From an uncultured Christensenellaceae bacterium (GTDB taxonomy: Bacteria > Bacillota > Clostridia > Christensenellales > MGBC116941): 15,449 nt of DNA. The notes under the pieces were generated by a model. It did not search any database, was not told the origin of the DNA, and worked only from the letters and a program-made list of their open reading frames with translations. The stretch is taken from positions 3,352 through 18,800 of the forward strand of contig CAJUEF010000030.1 in assembly GCA_910585035.1 (NCBI GenBank), in the 5' to 3' direction. Numbering within the stretch: position 1 is the first letter of the stretch; every line of letters starts with the position of its first letter. A program made the position numbers and the translations under genes. Shown in pieces: positions 1 through 7,746 of this stretch.

Positions 1-349
1 ATGTGCCGTTTGCATAAAGCTCATTTTTCTGAGCCTCTGAAAGAGGTCTGCTTAAAAAAGCATACACTCCACCAAGCACAGCTAAAGTTATAAAAACAGC
101 TCCAAGTGCATACCACAGCTTTTTGCTCTTTCCTGCGCCGTCGCCTTTATCAAATGCTGTGTCCATATCGTCAGATATTTTTTTAAGCTTTGGCTTTTTA
201 TCCTTACTGCTGTTTTCACTTCCGCTGTTAGATGTTTTGTCTTCCTTTGGCGCTTTATCCTGTATCTGCTCTTTTGGTTTTGACAAGCTTCCCACATCGT
301 TTAACAGCTGATCAATTTTTTTTATTGGGTTTTTCTCCTGCTCACTCAT
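1..349 (-). CDS. Single-pass membrane protein of unknown function, 3' end cut by window
   Basis: I do not recognise this protein; its first 116 residues are visible. It starts MSEQEKNPIKKIDQ, and the ATG at 347-349 has a GGGAG ribosome binding site 8 bases upstream. Residues 1 to about 80 are highly charged and rich in Lys, Asp, Glu and Ser, so probably a disordered cytoplasmic tail. One hydrophobic segment follows (about 84-103, from LWYALGAVF to GGVYAF), and then the chain appears to continue outside the cell (SRPLSEAQKNELYANG) past the window edge. The start is 31 bases after the stop of the VanW-domain gene, with no terminator between, so it is probably the next gene of that operon. The topology (cytoplasmic tail, one helix, outside domain) is the same as that of the VanW protein. 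An envelope role is inferred from context only. Confidence 0.75.
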   Translation of the reverse strand, partial: MSEQEKNPIKKIDQLLNDVGSLSKPKEQIQDKAPKEDKTSNSGSENSSKDKKPKLKKISDDMDTAFDKGDGAGKSKKLWYALGAVFITLAVLGGVYAFLSRPLSEAQKNELYANGT

Positions 350-380
350 ACTAATATCTCCCTGATTTATTTACTCCCAG

Positions 381-2015
381 TTACTCATCATCCTCTGGTT
401 CTTGCTCACTAACAGAATCTTTGGTTATTTCTTCCGTAGTTTCTTCTTCTGTTTCTTTTTTGGTTGTTGTAGATTCCTTTGTTGTTTCGCGTTTTTTCGT
501 TAAATATTCCTCGCTTACTTTTCTGCCCTTTGGTTTTCCTGTTTTACTGTCTGTTTCCGTTCCAGGCCCAACAGCATACTCTCCGTTAAAGGCAGCATAT
601 GTATCGTTGGACATTTTTTCTGTACGCACAGTTTTGCCATCTATTACATATTCTAACCATCTTTCTACTACAATACGGTTCTTTCTAGGTTTTATTTCAA
701 CATATTCGCCCTCCAGCAAATTGTTATTAACATTTATTGTTGCTTTTCCACTAGGCTGTTCGTTTTCAATTTCATTTGATTTAAAAACATAGCTGCCGCC
801 GTCTTCATTTTTAGGGCCATATATCATAACGTCTAAAGTCTTGGATGATGAACTTGCGTATGCAACAATGTATATAGGAAAATCATAATTATTTTTCAGC
901 TTTAAATCAGGCCCGCCTGTGCTTATTGCAGCATCTTGACCCACAGGAAGGTAGGACACAGGAAAAGTGTGAGGCCTTCTCTCCACAACCTCTAGACCAG
1001 CTTTTACTGCAGAATTATAAAGAGTGCTGCTCACCTGGCAAACTCCACCGCCAACATCATCTATATATTTTCCACTGGAAATTGCAGTTGCAACAGACCA
1101 TCCATTGTCGCTGGTTCTTGCTCCAAGCACAGAATTTATTGAAAAGGTTTTCCCGGCAGGAATCATCTCACCGTTTAAAAGCCCGGCTGCCTTTACAACA
1201 TTGGCAACTCTTGATGCGCTTGACGACTTAAATTCTGTAGATGTGCCTGACTTTTTAACAAGCCTGTTTTTTAAATCCTGAACAGTTATTGAAGGCGAAA
1301 CTTCCAGTGTCTGCGCCTGTATTTCAAATTGTTCAAATCCTTGATCCATACCTGCTGAAACGTCTTCTTCAAGCTTTTCCTTATCTATCTTTATGCCGGT
1401 TTTTCCTTCAATATAAATTATTTCTCCGCCTTCTATTTTAACACTGGCGTCCTGAGCTGCCATACCTGTTTTCTTTTGTATTGCTGTAAGCTGCTGCCCC
1501 ATTAAATCATTATCATATGTATATCGAAGCTGAAAATCTTTGCCTTCCTTTTTAACTTGCTTAAGCTCTTTTTTACGCTGCTTTCTATTGCCTGTCTGTC
1601 CGATTGTAATCGCTTGCACAAGAGTATCTTCCATGTTAGTATCTATATTAATGTCATCGCCGTTAATTTCATGTTTATTATCATTTATAATTATGCTTAG
1701 TTTAAAATTCGTCATTTTGGTAAATTCCACAGGGTCAAGCTTTTCAAGAGCCTCATTATAGGTGAGCCCCCCTATGTCAACTTTATTTACAGTAATTCCT
1801 TCAGCAAATTTTGCACCTTGAACCAGCTCCTGTGCATTGGCTTCCTTATATCCTGTTCCCATATAAAGAAAATACCCGCCTACAAGCGCGGCAAACAATA
1901 CCAATATTACAACAGAAAGCCTTGATTTATTTATTTTAATGCTTTTAGATGTTCCTGAATCAAACCTTGGAACGCTGCTGTATTTACTTTTAAACATCTT
2001 TTTATTTTTTGACAT
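381..2015 (-). CDS. VanW family protein with YoaR-like peptidoglycan-binding region
   Basis: This is a membrane-anchored extracytoplasmic protein of 544 residues. It has a basic cytoplasmic N-terminus (1-33), one transmembrane helix (about 34-54), a region resembling the putative peptidoglycan-binding domain of YoaR-type proteins (about 65-255), and a VanW domain (about 265-400). The VanW part contains the family signature GGGVCQVSSTLYN at 322-334 with a conserved Cys and a later RRPHTFPVSYLPVG. Residues about 435-485 resemble a small beta domain of the G5 kind, and the tail (500-544) is rich in Thr, Glu and Lys, as in wall-spanning linkers. The ATG at 2013-2015 is preferred over a GTG 12 bases upstream because that GTG lies inside the AAGGTGG ribosome binding site. 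VanW was named from vancomycin-resistance clusters, but its biochemical role is not settled, and no other van gene is here. The gene follows rex by 18 bases. Confidence 0.9.
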   Translation of the reverse strand: MSKNKKMFKSKYSSVPRFDSGTSKSIKINKSRLSVVILVLFAALVGGYFLYMGTGYKEANAQELVQGAKFAEGITVNKVDIGGLTYNEALEKLDPVEFTKMTNFKLSIIINDNKHEINGDDINIDTNMEDTLVQAITIGQTGNRKQRKKELKQVKKEGKDFQLRYTYDNDLMGQQLTAIQKKTGMAAQDASVKIEGGEIIYIEGKTGIKIDKEKLEEDVSAGMDQGFEQFEIQAQTLEVSPSITVQDLKNRLVKKSGTSTEFKSSSASRVANVVKAAGLLNGEMIPAGKTFSINSVLGARTSDNGWSVATAISSGKYIDDVGGGVCQVSSTLYNSAVKAGLEVVERRPHTFPVSYLPVGQDAAISTGGPDLKLKNNYDFPIYIVAYASSSSKTLDVMIYGPKNEDGGSYVFKSNEIENEQPSGKATINVNNNLLEGEYVEIKPRKNRIVVERWLEYVIDGKTVRTEKMSNDTYAAFNGEYAVGPGTETDSKTGKPKGRKVSEEYLTKKRETTKESTTTKKETEEETTEEITKDSVSEQEPEDDE

Positions 2016-2033
2016 TAGTTTTTCCACCTTATG

Positions 2034-2666
2034 TTAATCGTAAATCTCATTTATCATTTTATAATTTAAAGCAAATAAACTGTCATTAAGTCTCACATCT
2101 TCAATAACAGTATCCTTAGCCTCAATATCCACAGGTGCAAAATTCCATATACCCTTAACTCCCTTTTGAATAAATATATCGGCAATACTTTGGGCACATT
2201 GTTTTGGAACTGCAATTACTCCTATATCAACTTTATTTTTGCTGAGAAATTCACCTAAAAAATCAATATCTTCAACTTGAATATCACCTATTTTTTCACC
2301 GACTAAATTTTTATTTTTATCAAACATTTTAATTATGCTAAATCCACATCTGGCAAAATCACTATAATTTGCAAGAGCGCAGCCAATATTTCCGCAGCCA
2401 ACTATTACCATTGTCCTGCTTTTAAAAAGACCTAATATATCTCCTAAATTTTCTCTTAAATTTTCAACTATGTAACCATATCCCTGCTGACCAAAGCCGC
2501 CGAAATAATTAAGATCCTGACGTATTTGAGACGCGTTTAGACCCATTTTTTGGCTAAGCTGCATAGATGAAATTCTAATAACCCCTTGAGCTTCCAGCTC
2601 GCACAGCTTGGCATAATATTTGGGCAGTCTCCTTATAACCGCCTCAGGCACACGTCTGCTAATCAT
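2034..2666 (-). CDS. rex: Redox-sensing transcriptional repressor Rex
   Basis: Rex is a cytoplasmic homodimer that senses the NADH/NAD+ ratio and represses fermentative and respiratory genes when NADH is low. The 210-residue product has the N-terminal winged helix (about 1-62, ending in the family motif RQDLNYFGGFGQQGYGY) and a Rossmann NAD(H) domain with GCGNIG at 90-95. A C-terminal helix for domain swapping is expected after about 190. The length matches the family. I chose the ATG at 2664-2666 (MISRRVPEAVIRRLPKYY) because GGGGTGA lies 8 bases upstream. A GTG start at 2678 would overlap that site. The gene begins 15 bases after the second chromate-transporter subunit and is followed by the VanW gene, so it appears to be transcribed from the aconitase promoter. 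I found no convincing TTGTTAA/TTAACAA operator in this window. Confidence 0.95.
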   Translation of the reverse strand: MISRRVPEAVIRRLPKYYAKLCELEAQGVIRISSMQLSQKMGLNASQIRQDLNYFGGFGQQGYGYIVENLRENLGDILGLFKSRTMVIVGCGNIGCALANYSDFARCGFSIIKMFDKNKNLVGEKIGDIQVEDIDFLGEFLSKNKVDIGVIAVPKQCAQSIADIFIQKGVKGIWNFAPVDIEAKDTVIEDVRLNDSLFALNYKMINEIYD

Positions 2667-2681
2667 AAAACCTTTCACCCC

Positions 2682-3224
2682 TTATATAACAGAATATAAC
2701 ACAGTACCGAGAACTCCCGAAAGCAGCAGCAAAAGTACCGGCTGTGCTTTAAAATATCTCATAAGTACAAAAACAATAACGCAAATAACTATCGCAATAA
2801 TATCAAAGTTAATACCACCGTGGTAAAGGGATTCCATTGCAAGCCCAACAACGGCTGAAGATATTAAAGCAAGACTAACAGGACGAATTCCTTTAAGCAC
2901 ACTTTCAAAAGTTCCGTTTCCTTTTAATTTAAAATAATATTTTGCAATAACAGTCGCAAGTACAAGAGATGGAACCACAACGCCAAAAGTTGCAACTATG
3001 CCGCCAATTATCCCTCCAACCTTAACTCCCGTAAAGGTTGCGCTGTTAATTGCAAAGGGACCCGGAGTCATTTCAGATATAGCTATTATATCAGTAATCT
3101 GCTGAGACGTTAAAAATCCAATATCCACCATACGCTGGCGGATAAGCGGTATCATAGCATATCCGCCGCCTATTGAAAATGCGCTTATGGTAAGAAATTC
3201 AATAAATAATCTAAGTAGTATCAT
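2682..3224 (-). CDS. chrA: Chromate transporter family protein, second half-size subunit
   Basis: This is a 180-residue integral membrane protein with one CHR domain. It shows the family features in order: an N-terminal helix followed by FSIGGGYAMIPLI (about 17-29), the EMTPGPFAIN motif (about 51-60), and several hydrophobic helices to the C-terminus. Short CHR proteins of this size usually occur as adjacent pairs, with the two halves corresponding to the two halves of full-length ChrA (about 400 residues). That is the arrangement here. The ATG at 3222-3224 lies 14 bases inside the upstream subunit gene, with AGGA 9 bases before it, which points to translational coupling. The named activity is chromate export. 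In clostridia the natural substrate is often unknown, so chromate resistance should not be assumed. Confidence 0.88.
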   Translation of the reverse strand: MILLRLFIEFLTISAFSIGGGYAMIPLIRQRMVDIGFLTSQQITDIIAISEMTPGPFAINSATFTGVKVGGIIGGIVATFGVVVPSLVLATVIAKYYFKLKGNGTFESVLKGIRPVSLALISSAVVGLAMESLYHGGINFDIIAIVICVIVFVLMRYFKAQPVLLLLLSGVLGTVLYSVI

Positions 3225-3726
3225 TTTTATTTATCCTGCCGTATATATAACCTATTAATGCGCCTGTTAACACTATCAATATAACAGGCACCTCAGTCAT
3301 AAGAGCAGTCACAAAACCTCCTGTAAACATGGCGATTGCAAAAGCATCTGTCCAGTAGCTCTTACCAAGTTTTAAAACTACCGAAAGCATAATCCCAACC
3401 ACCCCTGCACGAATACCTCTTATAAACAGCCAAACAGGACTGTTTTCAGGCAAACTGTTATAAAGATACGTCACTATGGTTATTACAATTATACACGGAC
3501 ATACAACCCCCAGCATTGACACAATCGAACCTTTAATACCTCTTATTTTATATCCAACGGTTATAGACGTGTTGATGGCAATCGCTCCCGGAATAGACTC
3601 GCTTATGGCGATCATGTCAAGCATTTCTTCGCTGCTTATCCAGTGCTTTTTATCAACAAATTCATCGGTTATCACGCTAAGCATTGCATATCCGCCGCCA
3701 AAGGTTAAAAACCCTATACGGAACAT
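3211..3726 (-). CDS. chrA: Chromate transporter family protein, first half-size subunit
   Basis: This is the partner half-size CHR protein, 171 residues from the first ATG. It has FLTFGGGYAML near the N-terminus, an AISESIPGAIAIN motif, and about five hydrophobic segments. It precedes and overlaps the second subunit by 14 bases, and its start lies 22 bases past the aconitase stop. The start is uncertain. The ATG at 3724-3726 has no good ribosome binding site and cuts the usual N-terminal helix short. The same frame is open upstream and reads LLELFIT before the ATG, which matches the family N-terminus. A CTG at 3745-3747 has AAGGA exactly 7 bases upstream, inside the end of the aconitase gene. 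The true protein is therefore probably 178 residues starting at 3747. The ATG is given here as the conservative choice. Confidence 0.85.
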   Translation of the reverse strand: MFRIGFLTFGGGYAMLSVITDEFVDKKHWISSEEMLDMIAISESIPGAIAINTSITVGYKIRGIKGSIVSMLGVVCPCIIVITIVTYLYNSLPENSPVWLFIRGIRAGVVGIMLSVVLKLGKSYWTDAFAIAMFTGGFVTALMTEVPVILIVLTGALIGYIYGRINKNDTT

Positions 3727-3748
3727 GGTTATAAATAGCTCAAGCAGG

Positions 3749-5677
3749 CTATTTTCCTTGATTTTTTGTGTAATTTAGAAGACCTCCGTGTAACAACATT
3801 TGTCTTTGCCTTTTTGATACATTAAGCAATGTATCAAAGGTATAACCTTTTGTTTTATTCTCAACTTTAATAACATCGCCAAGAACCTGACTTCTGGCAT
3901 CCTTTATTTCCAAAACATCGTTTAAATCAATTTTGTCATAATCTGCTTCATCTTTAAATACCATCGGCAGTATTCCCGAATTTATTAAGTTTGCCATGTG
4001 TATTCTTGCAAAAGATTTAGCAATAACACCCTTCACTCCAAGATAAAGCGGGGCAAGCGCAGCATGCTCTCGGCTGCTTCCCTGTCCATAATTATGTCCT
4101 GCAACAAGGAAGCTCTTGCCCTCTGCCTTTGCCCTTTCGCTAAAGGTAGCGTCAACAGGCTCAAGACAGAATTTAGAAAGGTGTGGAATATTACTTCTAT
4201 AAGGGAGAAGCGACGCGTTGGAAGGCATAATATGGTCAGTTGTAATATTATCCTCCATCTTTAAAAGCGCCTTTGCCTCAATGGTATCCGGCATTTCTGT
4301 GTTAAGTGGGAAAGGCTTAATGTTAGGCCCTCTGACAACAACAGCTTTATCCGCTTCCTCCTCACTTACCGGTGCTATTACAAGATTATCATTTATAAGA
4401 AATTCCTTAGGCATATCAACAGTAAGATCAATATCTAATTCTCTAGGGTCGCTGAGTACGCCTTTAATTGCAGTATATGCAGCAACCTCAGGACTTGCAA
4501 GATAAACCTGCGCACTTTTTGTTCCGCTTCTTCCAAAAAAGTTGCGGTTAAAGGAACGCACTGATACCGCATCGGTTTTTGGAGCTTGTCCCATTCCGAT
4601 ACAAGGACCGCAGGCAGATTCCAATATTCTGGCGCCTGCGCTTATCATATCTGCAAGTGCGCCGTTCTCCGCAAGCATTGTAAGCACTTGTTTGCTTCCT
4701 GGAGCAATAACAAGGCTAACATCTTTATGAACAGTATTCCCTTTAAGTATTTTTGCCACTTTCATCATATCCATATACGATGAATTTGTGCAGCTTCCTA
4801 TTGCAACCTGGTCAACCTTAATTTTGCCAACCTCGTCTACGCCTTTAACTGCATCAGGGCTGTGAGGACAAGCCACCATAGGCGCAAGAGTTCCCAGGTC
4901 TATTTCCACAGTTTCATCATAAACAGCGTCTGCATCAGGCTTAATTTCTGTCCAATCCTTTTCCCTGCCCTGAGCCTTTAAAAACTCTCTTGTAATTTCA
5001 TCACTTGGGAATATAGATGTTGTAGCTCCCAACTCAGCACCCATATTTGTAATAGTTGCCCGCTCAGGTACTGAAAGAGTTTTAACTCCTTCACCGGTAT
5101 ATTCAATTATTTTACCAACGCCGCCTTTAACTGTAAGAATTTTAAGAACCTCCAAAATAATATCCTTAGCAGCTACACAAGGGTTAAGCCTTCCTTTTAA
5201 AACAACATTGCAGATTTTCGGCTTTGGAATATAATAAGCCCCCCCTGCCATCGCAACGGCAACGTCAAGTCCACCGGCGCCTATTGCCAGCATACCGATT
5301 CCACCGCCTGTCGGAGTGTGGCTGTCACTTCCAAGAAGCGTCTTTCCGGGCTTGCCAAACCTCTCTAAATTTACCTGATGGCAAATGCCGTTGCCCGGCT
5401 TGCTGAAATACACACCGTGCTTACTTGCAACAGTCTTAATGTATTCATGGTCGTCAGCATTTTCAAAGCCTGCCTGTAATGTATTATGGTCAATATATGC
5501 TGTAGACCGCTCTGTTTTAACCCTTTTAACTCCCATAGCCTCAAACTGCAGATACGCCATTGTACCTGTAGAATCCTGTGTAAGAGTGTTATCAATTTTT
5601 ATAGCAATTTCACCTGTTTCCTCGTCAAAAGAAACCAAATGTGCGTCAATTATTTTTTGTGCAATACCTTTACCCAC
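3749..5677 (-). CDS. acn: Aconitate hydratase, single-chain Aquifex/clostridial type
   Basis: Cytoplasmic [4Fe-4S] enzyme that interconverts citrate and isocitrate, here in a 642-residue form shorter than the roughly 890-residue AcnA. The size and layout match the smaller aconitase subfamily known from Aquifex and clostridia. Visible landmarks are DHNT (63-66), DSHT (118-121), cluster cysteines in SCTNS (Cys296) and ACGPC (Cys356 and Cys359), NRNFFGRSG (377-385), and the swivel domain with GSSREHA (533-539), which carries the catalytic Ser and substrate-binding Arg. All key residues are present. The start is a GTG at 5675-5677 with AAGGAAG about 10 bases upstream. It is the first gene of the operon and has its own promoter. 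No citrate synthase or isocitrate dehydrogenase is in the window. LeuC and homoaconitase are relatives, but the fused swivel domain argues against them. Confidence 0.95.
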   Translation of the reverse strand: MGKGIAQKIIDAHLVSFDEETGEIAIKIDNTLTQDSTGTMAYLQFEAMGVKRVKTERSTAYIDHNTLQAGFENADDHEYIKTVASKHGVYFSKPGNGICHQVNLERFGKPGKTLLGSDSHTPTGGGIGMLAIGAGGLDVAVAMAGGAYYIPKPKICNVVLKGRLNPCVAAKDIILEVLKILTVKGGVGKIIEYTGEGVKTLSVPERATITNMGAELGATTSIFPSDEITREFLKAQGREKDWTEIKPDADAVYDETVEIDLGTLAPMVACPHSPDAVKGVDEVGKIKVDQVAIGSCTNSSYMDMMKVAKILKGNTVHKDVSLVIAPGSKQVLTMLAENGALADMISAGARILESACGPCIGMGQAPKTDAVSVRSFNRNFFGRSGTKSAQVYLASPEVAAYTAIKGVLSDPRELDIDLTVDMPKEFLINDNLVIAPVSEEEADKAVVVRGPNIKPFPLNTEMPDTIEAKALLKMEDNITTDHIMPSNASLLPYRSNIPHLSKFCLEPVDATFSERAKAEGKSFLVAGHNYGQGSSREHAALAPLYLGVKGVIAKSFARIHMANLINSGILPMVFKDEADYDKIDLNDVLEIKDARSQVLGDVIKVENKTKGYTFDTLLNVSKRQRQMLLHGGLLNYTKNQGK

Positions 5678-5740
5678 TTATGTTAAACTTCCTTTCAAAA
5701 ATATATTCAAAATAAATATACTTATTCAATTATATCTCTA

Positions 5741-5769
5741 ATTTTATAATAACAGCGTATTTTAGTCAA
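5741..5769 (-). promoter_or_regulatory. Sigma-A type promoter for the aconitase operon
   Basis: Reading the minus strand, TTGACT (5764-5769) and TAAAAT (5741-5746) are separated by 17 bases. Both boxes match the housekeeping consensus at five of six positions. The predicted transcript starts near 5734 and has a leader of about 57 bases with AAGGAAG before the GTG start. Confidence 0.65.
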
Positions 5770-5770
5770 C

Positions 5771-5889
5771 AAGGAGGAGGAATGTTTTTTCACTGCATAT
5801 ATTGAATTGACAATAATGAATACCATTTCATTGGTTTTATTTACATTTTAAATCATAATATAGCTTTTTGTTTTTACATATTTTAATAC
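5771..5889. other. Gene-free AT-rich spacer
   Basis: This spacer lies between the aconitase promoter and the terminator of the next minus-strand unit. It has a perfect AAGGAGGAGG on the plus strand followed by a seven-codon frame (5782-5805), and a small 6-bp hairpin (AATGAA at 5815-5820 with TTCATT at 5827-5832). Neither is convincing as a gene. No tRNA or known riboswitch is visible. Confidence 0.4.
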
Positions 5890-5928
5890 TTAAAAACAAA
5901 AAACTGTAAACCTTTTTTGATTTACAGT
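5890..5928 (-). terminator. Rho-independent terminator of the 7704-5957 gene pair
   Basis: On the minus strand, ACTGTAAA (5921-5928) pairs perfectly with TTTACAGT (5903-5910) across a 10-base loop. A run of T interrupted by one G follows. It lies 29 bases after the stop of the repeat-protein gene. Confidence 0.8.
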
Positions 5929-5956
5929 CTTTTAACATCAAATTTATAAAAATCAA

Positions 5957-6793
5957 TCAGCTTCTTGCTTGTAAAACAATTTCTTTATCAACTGAAGCAG
6001 GAATTGCCCCTGCGGCTTTTGTTCTTATATAAAAGATTCTTGTTTCCCCTGCCGGAATTGCGTCTATTATTGACGTGAGTTTATAAGTTGAATTATTTGC
6101 CTTAACAGGTGTATATTCGCTTTCGCCGCTTATGCGGTATTCCATTGTATTTTTCATCTGTGAAACAGTTTCATTTACATACCTAACGCTTGGTGCGGCT
6201 CCTCTTCTATTAATAGTTACATTTCTGGTTATTGAGTTTGGTGTTGACGAATCACACGAAAAATATCTAAACGTATAGGTTATGTTTGATTGTGGAATAT
6301 CAAATACCATCTTGCCGGAATTATCACATCTTGTCCATGTAGTATCCGTAGATTTTTTATACTCCATAGTTGAATTAAATCCTGTAACCACTATTTTCTC
6401 CGGATACTCCGGATTTACTGCACTCGCCTGCACATTAGGTGATGCCGGTCTTTTCACAAGAACAATTTTAACGGCGGCAGTTGCCGGCTCCGTTTCTGTT
6501 GCAGCCTTTCTTATATACAGATTAACGCTCGCGGTATTTGATAATATTTTGCTTATATCAAATTCATTTCCCGATGTCATAGTTATATTTGTCCAGCTTG
6601 TAACAGATCCGCTTGTGTTATATTGATATAGCTTGCCGCTTTCAAATCCTTTAACAACCTCTTTGCAAAAATCCACTTCTAAAGTGCTTGGTGCCGCAGG
6701 ACGCTTTTGCAGCCAATAACCGCCGCTATTAGCATTAATACGGAAAAAAACCTTAACATTAAATTTCTTTTCATCTTTTAAAACCCTTTTCAT
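5957..6793 (-). CDS. Three-repeat extracellular-type protein, probably frameshifted in its signal peptide
   Basis: No named family is certain. The 278-residue frame contains three tandem units of about 82 residues, starting near residues 31, 113 and 195. Each opens with an (K/R)R-x-A-x-P linker and has a Tyr/Trp-containing beta pattern (QYNTSGSVTSW, MEYKKSTDTTW, MEYRISGESEY). The units end in an R-x-A-x-x-x-x-PA(S/T) type motif before the next linker. This resembles repeats of clostridial surface proteins. The frame's own start (ATG at 6793) has a poor ribosome binding site and no signal peptide. A better start at 6774, one frame over, encodes a textbook signal sequence that runs into this frame near 6705-6708. 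A one-base loss in an A run is the simplest explanation, so the gene may be a pseudogene, phase-variable or misread. It follows the 296-residue gene by 20 bases. Confidence 0.7.
   Translation of the reverse strand: MKRVLKDEKKFNVKVFFRINANSGGYWLQKRPAAPSTLEVDFCKEVVKGFESGKLYQYNTSGSVTSWTNITMTSGNEFDISKILSNTASVNLYIRKAATETEPATAAVKIVLVKRPASPNVQASAVNPEYPEKIVVTGFNSTMEYKKSTDTTWTRCDNSGKMVFDIPQSNITYTFRYFSCDSSTPNSITRNVTINRRGAAPSVRYVNETVSQMKNTMEYRISGESEYTPVKANNSTYKLTSIIDAIPAGETRIFYIRTKAAGAIPASVDKEIVLQARS
6679..6774 (-). other. Out-of-frame signal-peptide reading frame of the repeat protein
   Basis: The ATG at 6772-6774 is preceded by AAGGG with a 9-base spacer. It encodes MKRNLMLRFF then SVLMLIAAVIGC: a basic start, a hydrophobic core and a lipobox-like VIGC. 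The frame stops after 31 codons (TAG at 6679-6681). A slip of one base back at the AAAA run (6705-6708) would join it to the repeat domains as ...VIGC-KKRPAAPST. The fused product would be about 272 residues. Confidence 0.65.
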
Positions 6794-6813
6794 CCTTTTA
6801 ATTCCAAATAAAA

Positions 6814-7704
6814 TTAATTTCCTAAATTTGCTGCTTTCATCACCTCTCTTAATTCTCTTAATATATCCCTTGCATTTTCATCTGCCGCTTTTAATGTTTC
6901 TGCTCCGTTGCCTTCATAAGTGCTGTTTTTCAAAACTCTGTCAAATATATTAAGAATTTCGTCTATATTCATTCCCTCATAATATCCCTGTAACAAGCTG
7001 CCGTATTTTTCATAAAACAACGTTGATAAAAATAATTCCCCTTTATTCATTTGCACCTTATCCATCATACCCATTAGTGCGCTTTCTTCTTCTCTGGAAA
7101 TAAGTCCAGTTAAAAACAATTTATCAACCATTTTATAAAAGCCTGCATAGGTTCCCCCGCAAACTGCAAATTCTCCGTAAATTGCTGCCTTCATTTCTTC
7201 CTTGCTCATTCCATCATAGCCATAATAGTAGGCATATGCTTCTTCTCTATTTTTCACCTTTGAGCTTCTTTCTTTAGAAAATTGATCTCTTATTTTGTAT
7301 GCCATTTCTACATTTTCTTTATTTAGCTGTTTTTTATCAATAATATTTTGCTGCCAATTTATATTTAAAAAATCCTCACCAAAATAGCTTTTATACCGGT
7401 CAAATATAGACATAAATATTTCTCCGTCGCTCATTCCCGTATAATCAAAAGAATCAGCTTCGGCTTTTAGTTTATCCAGCGCTTCCTGCGCTCCTTTAAC
7501 ATCCTCCACATAACAGTTGCTGCTTGGGTATGGCGCGCTGCTTTTAACATTTTTTGTGTAGTAATTATTTATTTCCACGCTTCCCGTCCTCACCCTCATA
7601 AAGCTGTCTTCTTGAAAAAAGTCTGTATATTTTGCGCCGTCATTATTATTTCTTTTTATTGCACTTCCCTGAATGCCATATTGATTAATTCCTGTAACTC
7701 TCAT
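6814..7704 (-). CDS. Conserved-looking protein of unknown function, 296 residues
   Basis: I do not recognise this protein. It begins MRVTGINQYGIQGSAIKRNN, has no signal peptide or membrane helix, and is probably cytoplasmic or exported by a non-Sec route. The body is rich in Tyr, Met, Glu and Lys and is mostly predicted helical from about residue 70. It includes a YAYYYGYDGMSKEEMKAAIYG stretch near the middle. It ends in a charged helix, ILRELREVMKAANLGN. The ATG at 7702-7704 has GGGGAG 7 bases upstream. Its 3' end is duplicated upstream (see the remnant at 7747-7822), so it belongs to a paralog family that has been tandemly arranged here. The repeat-protein gene follows 20 bases later and shares its terminator, so a joint role at the cell surface is possible but is inference only. 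Confidence 0.75.
   Translation of the reverse strand: MRVTGINQYGIQGSAIKRNNNDGAKYTDFFQEDSFMRVRTGSVEINNYYTKNVKSSAPYPSSNCYVEDVKGAQEALDKLKAEADSFDYTGMSDGEIFMSIFDRYKSYFGEDFLNINWQQNIIDKKQLNKENVEMAYKIRDQFSKERSSKVKNREEAYAYYYGYDGMSKEEMKAAIYGEFAVCGGTYAGFYKMVDKLFLTGLISREEESALMGMMDKVQMNKGELFLSTLFYEKYGSLLQGYYEGMNIDEILNIFDRVLKNSTYEGNGAETLKAADENARDILRELREVMKAANLGN
6820..6865. repeat. 46-bp exact direct repeat, copy 1
   Basis: This is the 3' end of the 296-residue gene, encoding ILRELREVMKAANLG. It is identical over 46 bases to 7777-7822, 957 bases away and in the same orientation. Confidence 0.95.
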
Positions 7705-7746
7705 CCTTTTTCTCCCCTTTAATAGTTTTTTAAATATAATTTCATC

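Noticed and set aside
421..1281. Plus-strand open frames opposite the VanW gene
   Set aside because: They have no ribosome binding sites or recognisable products, and they overlie a well-supported gene on the other strand.
381..2015. Vancomycin resistance locus
   Set aside because: VanW domains are common in clostridial wall proteins, and no vanHAX, vanRS or vanY-type gene is present.
5764..5775. Rex operator at the aconitase promoter
   Set aside because: Only a TTGTTGA half-like sequence is present. The opposite half (TTAACAA or similar) is missing.
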